The notes: generated from the letters alone by a model not told the origin. Shown: positions 40,390 to 51,903, counted from the stretch's first letter. The stretch is DNA of 64,000 nucleotides from an uncultured Algibacter sp. (GCA_937958265.1 CALGNX010000020.1:1-64000), one strand, 5' to 3'. Numbers and translations: made by a program.

Positions 40390-41789
40390 TATAGTGTGTC
40401 TTTTAAGAAGTTAGCAAACTTCAAAACAAGTGTCTCGTTATTTTTTGCTGCTGTAATTTGTAAGCCAGTTGTTGTGCCTTGCGGAATGGTTAGTGTAGGC
40501 AGTTGCCCCAAACTAAAACCAACTGTGTAAGCATCTGATAAGTACATGGCATGTGGGTTTTTTAAGCTATCTCCAATTTTTGGTGGTACATTTGGTGTAA
40601 CTGGTGATATGATGATATCGACCGCCTTAAAATCGTTTTCGAAATTTTTAGATATAGCATCGCGAAGTGCTAAGCCTTTTAAATAAATAGCATCTGAAAA
40701 TCCTTGTGATAATACTTGATTTCCGCCAACAATCCTACGTTTTGATTCTTCTGAAAAGTTTTCGGATCGCGTTACGGAATAGGTCTCTTTTAAGTTGTCG
40801 CCTTCAATCCGATTTCCATAATTGGTGCCGTCTAACCTTGATAGATTCGAGGCTGTTTCAGCCATTGCTAAGGTGTAGTATGTGGATACTAAAGTTTCAG
40901 ACTCAAAGAAATCTAAAGCCTTTACGGTAATGCCTTTTGCTTTTATTTTTTCTATGGTTTCAAGAAAATCTGATTTTACTTTAGCATCAATAGCATCATT
41001 TTCTATAAAATTTTTGAAATAACCTATAGTTTTAATTTGTGTTGAATTTGAAATACTATCCTGAGGTATTTCATGGGAAGCGTAAGTGGTTTGATCCTTA
41101 ATATCTTTACCACTTATGGCGTTTAATACAATGCGAATATCTTCAATAGATTTTGCAATTGGCCCAACACAATCTGTAGAGGAGGCGTAAGCCATTAATC
41201 CAAAACGCGAAATACGACCGTAGGTTGGTTTTAAGCCATACACATTATTGTAACCAGCAGGCTGGCGTACAGAGCCGCCGGTATCGCCGCCAATTGAAAA
41301 AACAGTATAATCTTTTGCGACATTAACAGCAGAGCCACCACTAGAACCACCACTAACTAAATTGGGGTTGTGTGCATTTTTTACAGCGCCAAAAATAGTA
41401 TTTTCAGACGAAGAGCCGTGCCCAAAACTATCTCCGTTTTCCTTTACTAACGGTATCGCGCCAGCATCTAATAATTTTTGAATTGCCGTTGCTGTGTAAG
41501 CCGATTTGTATTTTTTAAGTAAATCTGAACTTGCTGTTGTGTATGTGCCCTGCAGCATGTAAACATCTTTAATGCCAAAAGGGATACCCTCTAGCAAACC
41601 AATGGTTTCTCCTTTAGCAATTTTTAAGTCTACTTTTGCTGCTAATTCCAAGGCTGTTTTATCCAATAAGGCATTTACCGTATTGTGCGTGTTTTGTTTT
41701 AATAAATCTAAACGTTGTTGTATTAGTGCTGTACAAGTGATGTCTTGATTTATCAATTGTTTATGTATGGTTTGTATTTGAGAACTCAT
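40389..41789 (-). CDS. gatA: Asp/Glu-tRNA amidotransferase subunit A
   Basis: GIPFGIKDVYMLQGTYTTASSDLL, GSSSENTIFGAVKNAHNPNLVSGGSSGGSAVNVA, SIGGDTGGSVRQPAGYNNVYGLKPTYGRISRFG. Confidence 0.96.
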   Translation of the reverse strand: MSSQIQTIHKQLINQDITCTALIQQRLDLLKQNTHNTVNALLDKTALELAAKVDLKIAKGETIGLLEGIPFGIKDVYMLQGTYTTASSDLLKKYKSAYTATAIQKLLDAGAIPLVKENGDSFGHGSSSENTIFGAVKNAHNPNLVSGGSSGGSAVNVAKDYTVFSIGGDTGGSVRQPAGYNNVYGLKPTYGRISRFGLMAYASSTDCVGPIAKSIEDIRIVLNAISGKDIKDQTTYASHEIPQDSISNSTQIKTIGYFKNFIENDAIDAKVKSDFLETIEKIKAKGITVKALDFFESETLVSTYYTLAMAETASNLSRLDGTNYGNRIEGDNLKETYSVTRSENFSEESKRRIVGGNQVLSQGFSDAIYLKGLALRDAISKNFENDFKAVDIIISPVTPNVPPKIGDSLKNPHAMYLSDAYTVGFSLGQLPTLTIPQGTTTGLQITAAKNNETLVLKFANFLKDTL

Positions 41790-41791
41790 AT

Positions 41792-42058
41792 TTATTCTTC
41801 TATAACTTTAGAAACTACTAAATAGCCGTTTTTTGATTTTGGAAAGTTTTCAATAATAATTTGCTTTTCTAAAGCAGAGCTGTTAATAACTGTATCTGCT
41901 CTTAAATCGTCTAAAAATAAAGCATTATTATGACTCGCATTATTCAAATTATTATTTGTGTTGGCCTTTTTAATAACCTCAAATAACTTGTTTACAGCCT
42001 CACTAGGCTGTGCGTCTTTAATACTTGACAATACGTCAACTGTCATAATTTTACTCAT
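41792..42058 (-). CDS. gatC: GatC-like amidotransferase subunit C
   Basis: Position immediately before gatA (2-bp gap), size 88 aa and C-terminal LRADTVINSSALEKQIIIENFPKSKNGYLVVSKVIE typical of GatC. Confidence 0.8.
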   Translation of the reverse strand: MSKIMTVDVLSSIKDAQPSEAVNKLFEVIKKANTNNNLNNASHNNALFLDDLRADTVINSSALEKQIIIENFPKSKNGYLVVSKVIEE

Positions 42059-42162
42059 GTCTCTATTTTTATAATTATTAATGCCTAATTTTTTGTTAGG
42101 TATTTTCTTTTTTACCTCGTATTTAAGGGAGGTATGAATTATTTCTGTAATTTTTGAAGGGT

Positions 42163-42195
42163 AATAAAAAAGCCTTCCAAATTTTGGAAGGCTTT
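42163..42195 (-). terminator. Strong minus-strand hairpin plus U-run in the gatC upstream region
   Basis: Minus strand AAAGCCTTCC-aaaattt-GGAAGGCTTTTTTATTA. Confidence 0.75.
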
Positions 42196-42881
42196 ATATT
42201 TTTATAAACAACAACCTTCCGGATCCTATATGTTAGGATTATTGAAATTATTATTATTAAAATTTATTTTCATAGCAATATTCTTATGCTCAAATATATG
42301 CAGAATAAAAAGATTAAGCACTGTTTTTAGAAAGATCATACCTTTATTGTCAAATTATTAAAAAAAATAAAGCAATGTTATAGTATGTTTAAACTATTTG
42401 AATGAATTTGGTTTTGTAGGTGAGTTGTAATTTTAAAATTATATTAAATTACTTTTCCAAAAGAAATTGGTTGACATTTTTTTTTGTAAGCTATCTAGTT
42501 TTAGATCATTTTCTTGAAATAAGGAAAAATAGTAAAAAGGTTTTAGCGTTTTTGAAGTAAAAATTTTGTGTTGTGCTGTGTTGAAATTTAATTTTTAAGG
42601 CAGTTTGAGTTTTTTTGTTGTATTGAGCCTTGATGAAAAAAGGCGAAACTTAATTTAAGGTGGTTTTTAGGAGGTTTAAGAGGTTATTTTAAAATTAATA
42701 AATGTTGATAATTTTGTTTGCACTTCCTTTAAATCCGTTTTTAAAATGCTAATATTTTGTATATTTGGCTGTCTACGAATAGCTGCCTTGAGGTGTCTTT
42801 TTTGTGTAATTAGGTTGTTTTACAACGGTTAATAGTTTTTTGTTGGCCCGTTGTAGTTAGCCAATATGTAGTAACCAGTTA

Positions 42882-42969
42882 GCGTTAGGGTTTGCAGTGG
42901 AAAGCCCACAGCCTGACGCAGGAAGTGCGAGGACTTGAAGCGTAAAGCCCGACCCTTGTGGTAACGCCC
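42882..42969 (+). repeat. Dispersed intergenic element, copy 3 (forward)
   Basis: GCGTTAGGGTTTGCAGTGGAAAGCCCACAGCCTGACGCAGGAAGTGCGAGGACTTGAAGCGTAAAGCCCGACCCTTGTGGTAACGCCC. Confidence 0.9.
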
Positions 42970-43019
42970 AAATATTATGGGGTTGGTTTTAATAATAGTA
43001 ATAAAATTAAATACGGTAA

Positions 43020-44975
<1,956 letters not shown>

Positions 44976-44999
44976 TTAAGTTAGTGTACGCATATTTTA

Positions 45000-45041
45000 A
45001 AAACCTCTATCCGTATTAATATGGTTTAGAGGTTTTTTTTG
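45000..45041 (+). terminator. gyrB terminator
   Basis: AAAACCTCTA...TAGAGGTTTTTTTT. Confidence 0.85.
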
Positions 45042-45199
45042 TAAATAACAATAAATTACAACGTGTTTTTAATCTTATAATTCGTTTCAGCCTTTTTTAA
45101 TTTGTAAATTAGCAGGAAAATATTGGGCGAAAATTTTAAATTTATTTTTTTGAAAAAAGTAGCTTATCACATAATTTATAAATCTTAAAAAAAAGTAGA

Positions 45200-46126
45200 A
45201 TGAAAGTAACCGTAGTAGGAGCAGGAGCAGTTGGTGCAAGTTGTGCAGAGTATATTGCTATAAAAAACTTCGCAGCAGAAGTTGTATTGTTAGATATTAA
45301 AGAAGGCTTTGCTGAAGGTAAAGCTATGGATTTAATGCAATGTGCATCCTTAAATGGTTTTGATACTAAAATCACAGGGGTAACTAACGATTATAGCAAA
45401 ACTGCAAATAGTGATATTTGTGTTATTACTTCTGGTATTCCGCGTAAACCAGGTATGACGCGCGAAGAGTTAATAGGTATTAACGCAGGTATTGTAAAAA
45501 CTGTATCATCAAGCTTATTGGAGCACTCTCCAAATATGGTGCTTATTGTGGTTAGTAACCCAATGGATACAATGACGTACTTAGCACATAAAACATTAGA
45601 TATTCCTAAAAACAGGATTATTGGTATGGGTGGCGCTCTAGATTCGGCACGTTTTAAATACAGATTAGCAGAAGCTATGGAAGCACCAATTAGCGATATT
45701 GATGGTATGGTAATAGGTGGTCATAGTGATAAAGGTATGGTGCCTTTAACTAGCCACGCGACTAGAAACAGTATTAGAGTTTCTGAGTTTTTAAGCGAAG
45801 AGCGTTTGGAGCAAGTTGCTGCCGATACTAAAGTTGGTGGTGCAACGCTTACAGGTTTGTTAGGAACTTCGGCTTGGTATGCGCCAGGTGCTGCAGTAAG
45901 TGGTTTAGTACAGGCTATTGCTTGTGACCAAAAGAAAATGTTTCCATGTTCTACATTTTTAGAAGGTGAATATGGTTTAAGTGATATTTGTATTGGTGTA
46001 CCTGTAATTTTAGGGAAAAACGGAATTGAGCGTATTGTGGACATTCCTTTAAGTGATGCCGAAAAAGCACACATGAAAGCAAGCGCAGAAGGGGTTGCAA
46101 AAACTAACGGTTTGTTAGAGCTGTAA
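45200..46126 (+). CDS. mdh: Malate dehydrogenase
   Basis: MKVTVVGAGAVGASCAEYIA, VITSGIPRKPGMTREELIGINAGIV, VVSNPMDTMTYLAHK, GGALDSARFKYRLAE. Confidence 0.95.
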   Translation: MKVTVVGAGAVGASCAEYIAIKNFAAEVVLLDIKEGFAEGKAMDLMQCASLNGFDTKITGVTNDYSKTANSDICVITSGIPRKPGMTREELIGINAGIVKTVSSSLLEHSPNMVLIVVSNPMDTMTYLAHKTLDIPKNRIIGMGGALDSARFKYRLAEAMEAPISDIDGMVIGGHSDKGMVPLTSHATRNSIRVSEFLSEERLEQVAADTKVGGATLTGLLGTSAWYAPGAAVSGLVQAIACDQKKMFPCSTFLEGEYGLSDICIGVPVILGKNGIERIVDIPLSDAEKAHMKASAEGVAKTNGLLEL

Positions 46127-46145
46127 CTTACTATAAAAAAAAAGG

Positions 46146-46181
46146 AAGGGCTATCTATTTATTTAGGTAGCCTTTTTTTTG
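46146..46181 (+). terminator. mdh terminator
   Basis: GGGCTATCTA...TAGGTAGCCTTTTTTTT. Confidence 0.75.
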
Positions 46182-46353
46182 TGCTTAAAAAAAGCTAATA
46201 TTTAATATGATTGCCGGAACATATTATATCTATTATGCGTTTGATTTTTTACAAAAAAAATATATTGGTAAGTCGTATTTGCTTTAGTATTAGTCGCTTA
46301 ATTTATGGCTTAATCGGTTTTAAATATAATACATCAAATACATATATTTTCTC

Positions 46354-46361
46354 TATATTTG
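46354..46361 (+). promoter_or_regulatory. Candidate -7 box TATATTTG, 4 bp before ATG
   Basis: Matches TAnnTTTG; next ORF ATG at 46366. Confidence 0.4.
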
Positions 46362-46365
46362 GCGC

Positions 46366-46977
46366 ATGTTTGTAAGATGGTGTATTAGTGTTTTAATTTT
46401 TAGCTTAACCTTATTTGGTGTTGTTTCGCAGCAGCAATTGCAGGTAGCTAATCAAGAAATTGTATTGCAATTTCAAAATGCTAAGTTAACCTCGCCAGAA
46501 ACAGCGTATACTGTAGGGAGCCTTAAACAGCAGTTAGAGGGGTTGGGTGCTAAAAATATTAATGTACACTCTCAAGGTAATAGTAAATTAAAAATCACAT
46601 ATTATAGTAGTGTTAATGTTGTACGCATTAAGCAAATACTAGAAACTACTGGTGCACTAGAGCCTGTAAATGTTAAGAGAAAAGCAGAAAAACTTCCTTT
46701 TAAAAACACTTATATTAGTTATAATTTGGATGTTTTTGAAATACAACAAAACATAAATTCAGGAGGCGATTTAGATGGTACTGTTGTATTGGTTTTAGAT
46801 GTAAAAAGTGATCGTTTTTTCAATTCAAACCAACTATTTTTAAGTAGTTTATTATATACACATCAAGATTGTAGTACAGCAGTGGCTTATAAAGTTGGTA
46901 AGGACATTGCTATACATATAAGTAATGCATTACATACTATCCCCGAGGTAAGGGCTGGCCCCAGTGTTAAAGTATAA
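46366..46977 (+). CDS. Hypothetical protein with N-terminal hydrophobic/signal segment
   Basis: Uninterrupted 203-aa ORF between mdh and secDF, signal-like N-terminus MFVRWCISVLIFSLTLFGVVS. Confidence 0.7.
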   Translation: MFVRWCISVLIFSLTLFGVVSQQQLQVANQEIVLQFQNAKLTSPETAYTVGSLKQQLEGLGAKNINVHSQGNSKLKITYYSSVNVVRIKQILETTGALEPVNVKRKAEKLPFKNTYISYNLDVFEIQQNINSGGDLDGTVVLVLDVKSDRFFNSNQLFLSSLLYTHQDCSTAVAYKVGKDIAIHISNALHTIPEVRAGPSVKV

Positions 46978-47118
46978 AAAGGTATATTTTAATACAATAG
47001 AAACGTTTTTAACGATACCTTTTTTAATAAATAAAGCGAGTTAATACTTTAACTATTTATAGTACTCTAAAAAAAACCACATTTAAAAATTAAAATTGTC
47101 AAACAATTTAGCAAATTC

Positions 47119-47126
47119 TATATTTG
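47119..47126 (+). promoter_or_regulatory. Candidate -7 box TATATTTG upstream of secDF
   Basis: TAnnTTTG match with TTG about 20 bp upstream. Confidence 0.5.
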
Positions 47127-47175
47127 CGCGCTTGAAAATATTCAAGTTTTAAAATTTGACATTAAAAAATACAAC

Positions 47176-50163
47176 ATGCAAAACAAAGGATTAGTAAGAC
47201 TATTTGCTATTTTGTTTGGTTTGGTAAGTCTTTACCAATTATCATTCACATTTACAGCAAACTCAGTTGAAAAAGAGGCGCAAGAGGCGGCTATTAGTAA
47301 AATTTCAGAAACAGAAACAGATTTTCGTGCGCTTCGTAGTCAGGAAGAAGCTAGGTTTCTTCAAGAAAAAGGAACAGATACTGTTTATAATATCGGTATT
47401 GCAAAATTCACTTATAATGAGGTGAAGCAAAAGGCCATGAATCTTGGATTAGATTTAAAAGGTGGTATTAACGTTATTCTTCAAGTATCTGTAAAAGATA
47501 TATTAAAAGGATTAGCAAATAACACAACCGATCCTGTTTTTAATAAAGCTTTAGAAGATGCAACAGAACTTCAAAAAAACAGTCAGGAAACTTATGTAGA
47601 CGATTTCTTTACAGCTTTCGATAAAATTAAAGGCGATACCAAATTAGCATCTCCAGATATCTTTTATACGAGAGAATTGGATGGTGAGATTGATGGTGGC
47701 ATGTCTGATGCGGATGTAAAAGCGATTATTAAAACAAAAATAGACGAGTCTATCGTTTCTGCTTTTGAAGTATTACGTAAGCGTATTGATGAGTTTGGTG
47801 TAACCTCGCCAAACATTCAGCGTTTAGGTAATTCTGGTCGTATTTTAGTAGAACTTCCAGGGGTTAAAGATGTAGAGCGAGCAACAAGCTTATTACAAAG
47901 TACAGCACAATTGGAGTTTTGGGATGCTTATAAAGGCGAACAGTTTTTTAGCTTTTTAGATCAGGCTAATACGGTTTTAAAGGATATTGTTAAAACCGAT
48001 ACAAATGCTGAGGTTGAGTCTCAAGACGAAGAAGATGCACAAAGCGATCAAATTGATGATTTATTAGGAGATGCAGAAACAGACTCTACAGCTGTAGCAC
48101 AAAATAATCCGCTAGGTAATTTAATTAGAGGTATTGGTTACCAAGGCGGACCAGTTATTGCTAAGTTTGAAATTAAAGATAAAGAAACTGTTCTAGATTA
48201 CCTAAACAAGCCAGAAGTACGCGCATTACTGCCAGCAGACCAACGTTACGCTAAGTTTGTTTTTGGAAAACCAGAAAAAAATAGCGAATTGGTAGATTTA
48301 TATGCCTTAATAGGAAATAGAGAAAACACGCCACAATTAAGTGGAGCCGTTGTAACCGATGCTAGAAACCAGTTTGGAGCAACAGGAAACTCAGAAGTAT
48401 CTATGCAAATGAATGCTAAAGGTGCTAAGATCTGGGAAGAAATGACCGGTAAAGCATATACACAAGGTAGCCAAATTGCTATTGTTTTAGATAATGTAGT
48501 GTATTCTGCACCAGGTGTAACAACAGGTCCAATAGCAGGAGGTAGTTCTTCTATTTCTGGAAACTTCTCGTTAAACGAAGCGATAGATTTAGCAAACGTA
48601 TTACGTGCAGGTAAGTTACCAGCATCGGCAGATATTATACAAAGTGAGGTTGTAGGCCCATCTTTAGGTAAAGAAGCTATTGAAAGCGGAACAATGTCTT
48701 TCCTTATCGCTTTAGTATTAGTATTACTTTGGATGATTTTTTACTACGGAAAAGTAGGTGCTTTTTCAGATGTTGCCATGTTATTAAACCTGTTATTAAT
48801 TTTCGGTGTACTATCAGGCTTAGGTGCCGTGTTAACATTACCTGGTATTGCAGGTATTGTATTAACCATTGGTATGTCTGTGGATGCGAACGTACTTATT
48901 TTCGAGCGTATTAGAGAAGAGTTAGCAAAAGGAAAAGGACAAGTAGAGGCTATTAAAGATGGTTTTAGTAACGCTCTATCTTCAATTTTAGATGCCAACA
49001 TCACTACAGGCTTAACAGCATTAATTTTATTTGTATTTGGTACAGGGCCTATTAAAGGTTTCGCAACTACCTTATTAATTGGTATTGCAACCTCTTTATT
49101 TACAGCTATTTTTATAACTAGACTGTTAATCGATTGGTATACAAACCGTGGCGGAAAATTAGAATTCTCAACAGGCATAACTAAAAACTTGTTTAGAAAC
49201 ATCAATATCGAGTTTTTAAGTAAACGAAAAGTGGCTTATACTTTTTCAGGTGTATTAATTGTTTTAAGTTTAGGTTCTTTGTTTGTAAATGGTTTAAACC
49301 AAGGTGTCGATTTCGTAGGTGGTAGAACATATCAAGTGCGTTTTGCACAAGATGTAAGCGCATCAGAAATTACAAATCTATTATCTAGCCCAGACGTATT
49401 TGGAAGTGCAGATGCCAAAACATTTGGAGATGAAAACCAACTTAAAATTACCACTAAATATAAGGTAAACGAATCTGGATCAAAGGTAGATGAGGAAATT
49501 AGAAAATCGCTTTACCAAGCCTTAGTACCGCACTTGCAAGGTATAACCTATGAGAAGTTTATCGATTTAAACGACGAGAATAAGCAAGTCGGTTTACTAG
49601 AATCTTACAAAGTAACACCAACCATAGCCGATGATATTAAGCAAGCCTCTTTTTGGGCTATTTTAGGATCCTTAATTGTAGTATTCCTTTATATCTTAAT
49701 GCGTTTTAAAAAGTGGCAATACTCATTAGGAGCAGTAGCTGCTGTATTTCACGATGTTATTATTGTATTAGGTATATTCTCGTTAACCTATAAATTTATG
49801 CCATTTAATATGGAAATAAATCAAGCGTTTATTGCGGCAGTATTAACCGTAATTGGTTACTCATTAAACGATACCGTAGTTGTGTTTGATAGAATTCGTG
49901 AGTTTTTCAATGAGTATACAAGTTGGGATTTCGATAAAGTCGTAAACGTATCTTTAAGTAGTACATTAAGTAGAACCCTAAATACATCGTTAACAACATT
50001 AGTAGTACTGTTAGCTATATTCATATTTGGAGGAGATTCCATAAGAGGCTTTATGTTTGCCTTAATTATTGGAGTTGTTGTGGGTACCTACTCATCATTA
50101 TTTATTGCAACGCCAATCATGTTCGATTCTGTTAAAAAATTAGAAGAGAATAACGAAGCGTAA
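47176..50163 (+). CDS. secDF: Protein translocase subunit SecDF (fused)
   Basis: GLDLKGGINVILQVSV, RIDEFGVTSPNIQRLG, TIGMSVDANVLIFERIREELAKG; second half VGGRTYQVRF...GYSLNDTVVVFDRIREFF. Confidence 0.95.
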   Translation: MQNKGLVRLFAILFGLVSLYQLSFTFTANSVEKEAQEAAISKISETETDFRALRSQEEARFLQEKGTDTVYNIGIAKFTYNEVKQKAMNLGLDLKGGINVILQVSVKDILKGLANNTTDPVFNKALEDATELQKNSQETYVDDFFTAFDKIKGDTKLASPDIFYTRELDGEIDGGMSDADVKAIIKTKIDESIVSAFEVLRKRIDEFGVTSPNIQRLGNSGRILVELPGVKDVERATSLLQSTAQLEFWDAYKGEQFFSFLDQANTVLKDIVKTDTNAEVESQDEEDAQSDQIDDLLGDAETDSTAVAQNNPLGNLIRGIGYQGGPVIAKFEIKDKETVLDYLNKPEVRALLPADQRYAKFVFGKPEKNSELVDLYALIGNRENTPQLSGAVVTDARNQFGATGNSEVSMQMNAKGAKIWEEMTGKAYTQGSQIAIVLDNVVYSAPGVTTGPIAGGSSSISGNFSLNEAIDLANVLRAGKLPASADIIQSEVVGPSLGKEAIESGTMSFLIALVLVLLWMIFYYGKVGAFSDVAMLLNLLLIFGVLSGLGAVLTLPGIAGIVLTIGMSVDANVLIFERIREELAKGKGQVEAIKDGFSNALSSILDANITTGLTALILFVFGTGPIKGFATTLLIGIATSLFTAIFITRLLIDWYTNRGGKLEFSTGITKNLFRNINIEFLSKRKVAYTFSGVLIVLSLGSLFVNGLNQGVDFVGGRTYQVRFAQDVSASEITNLLSSPDVFGSADAKTFGDENQLKITTKYKVNESGSKVDEEIRKSLYQALVPHLQGITYEKFIDLNDENKQVGLLESYKVTPTIADDIKQASFWAILGSLIVVFLYILMRFKKWQYSLGAVAAVFHDVIIVLGIFSLTYKFMPFNMEINQAFIAAVLTVIGYSLNDTVVVFDRIREFFNEYTSWDFDKVVNVSLSSTLSRTLNTSLTTLVVLLAIFIFGGDSIRGFMFALIIGVVVGTYSSLFIATPIMFDSVKKLEENNEA

Positions 50164-50184
50164 AATAATTTAAAATTTATTTTT

Positions 50185-50219
50185 AAAGCCTATTAACACT
50201 CTGTTAGTAGGCTTTTTTG
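50185..50219 (+). terminator. secDF terminator
   Basis: AAAGCCTATTAAC-actct-GTTAGTAGGCTTTTTT. Confidence 0.85.
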
Positions 50220-50232
50220 TATTCTAAAATTA

Positions 50233-50329
50233 GGGCGTTCCCCGAAAAGGGTCAGGCTTTCCGCTACAAGTCCTCGAAACAGCGCTTAAGGCGCCGTATC
50301 TGTGGGCTATCCGCTTCAATCCTTAACGC
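50233..50329 (-). repeat. Dispersed intergenic element, copy 4 (reverse)
   Basis: Reverse complement GCGTTAAGGATTGAAGCGGATAGCCCACAGATACGGCGCCTTAAGCGCTGTTTCGAGGACTTGTAGCGGAAAGCCTGACCCTTTTCGGGGAACGCCC. Confidence 0.85.
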
Positions 50330-50589
50330 AATACCTGCTAGCGTTACAGTGTAAATTTTTGGTAGAATATATCCTTAATTATTATTATTTATACATGTCA
50401 AAAAACAATTACGATGAACAAAAAATAGAATAAGAATTGTAAAACAGGTTTGTTAAACACCAGAGAAGCACACATTTTAAAATGTAAGAAGGAAGCATAT
50501 ACATTTTAAATTAAATTGATTCTTAATAAGAACATAAGTAATATTATATAACAAATAAAAATATAAATTTTTACTTTTGTATAACTTTA

Positions 50590-51903
50590 ATGATACCAAT
50601 GATAAAAGAAGAAAACGGAGTTTGGAGAAGTTGGAACGATAATTTAGTTTACAATTACAAGAATCTGTACAAAATTACAACCGAAGAAGAATTACAAGAT
50701 GTTATATCAAAGACCGACAAAATACGTTTTTTCGGTACTAAACAATCCTCTGCAGATATTGCTGCAGGTGTGGATTCCCTTATTGATATTTCAGAGTTTA
50801 ATAACATATTAGGCTATAACGATGCCGAGCGCACAATTACAGTGCAATCCGGTATGATTTTAGGGGATATGCTAGAAGCTATTGAGGCAAAAGGTTGGTG
50901 TATACCATGCTTACCAGACATTAATACCATTACCATTGGCGGTGCTTTAGCTACAGGTACACACGGTACAAGCGGGAAAATGTTATGTGAGTATATGACG
51001 AGTTGCCGATTAGTTTTAGCAGACGGCTCTATAAAAGAAGTAAAGGCTAGCGATGCGTTAATGGATGCTGTAAGAGTATCTCTTGGTGTATTAGGTGTTA
51101 TGTCTACAATAACATTTGCATGCGAACCTATTTATACATTACATATAAAGGAAGGCCCAGAAGACGACTCTGAGTGGTTGCCAAAAATAAAAGAGCGTTT
51201 AAAAAAGCACGATTTTCTGCGTATTCTTTGGTTGCCGCACACAGATAAAGGTTACGTAATTACAGGCGATAAAATAGACCCTAACACAGAAGTAAAAGAA
51301 GATTTAGGTCCCAAATATTTAAAGCATAGAAGAAGCGCTTCAAAAATACTATACAAATATACACACGTTTTTCCTTGGATTACCGCCATAGCAAACAAGC
51401 TTTTATATAAAGGGTTTTTCAGTTCAACAAAAGAGCATAAAGGATCGTTATACCAAGCTACAGTTACAAAATCTAGAGGCTCTACCTTGGAGTTAGCAGA
51501 ATGGACTATCGCTTTAGATAAGTTTCCAACCGTTTTTAATGAGTTAAAAACAGAAATTAATAAATGGAGTAACAAATCTTTTATTCATATCCCAATGGAT
51601 GTTCGGTTTGTTTATAAAGATAACTCTTGGTTAAGTTACGCCTATAAAGCAGATACCGTTACCATGGGTTGCGTGTCTAGAAACGCAGCAACAGCAGATA
51701 CTTATGAGGCTTTTAAAAGTATAGAAAAAATATTTTTAAAGCATGGTGGTAAACCACACTGGGGCAAACGCTTTATGGCTAAAGATCAAGAATTAGGAAA
51801 AGTTTACGATAAATGGGAAGATTTTAAATCTTTAAGAAACACCTTAGACCCAACTAATAAATTGCTAAACCCGTATTTAACCCAATTGTTTAATAAAAAC
51901 TAA
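50590..51903 (+). CDS. FAD-binding oxidase, D-arabinono-1,4-lactone oxidase family
   Basis: FAD-binding region ITIGGALATGTHGTSGK; C-terminal GGKPHWGKRFMAKDQELGKVYDKWEDFKSLRNTLDPTNKLLNPYL. Confidence 0.88.
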   Translation: MIPMIKEENGVWRSWNDNLVYNYKNLYKITTEEELQDVISKTDKIRFFGTKQSSADIAAGVDSLIDISEFNNILGYNDAERTITVQSGMILGDMLEAIEAKGWCIPCLPDINTITIGGALATGTHGTSGKMLCEYMTSCRLVLADGSIKEVKASDALMDAVRVSLGVLGVMSTITFACEPIYTLHIKEGPEDDSEWLPKIKERLKKHDFLRILWLPHTDKGYVITGDKIDPNTEVKEDLGPKYLKHRRSASKILYKYTHVFPWITAIANKLLYKGFFSSTKEHKGSLYQATVTKSRGSTLELAEWTIALDKFPTVFNELKTEINKWSNKSFIHIPMDVRFVYKDNSWLSYAYKADTVTMGCVSRNAATADTYEAFKSIEKIFLKHGGKPHWGKRFMAKDQELGKVYDKWEDFKSLRNTLDPTNKLLNPYLTQLFNKN

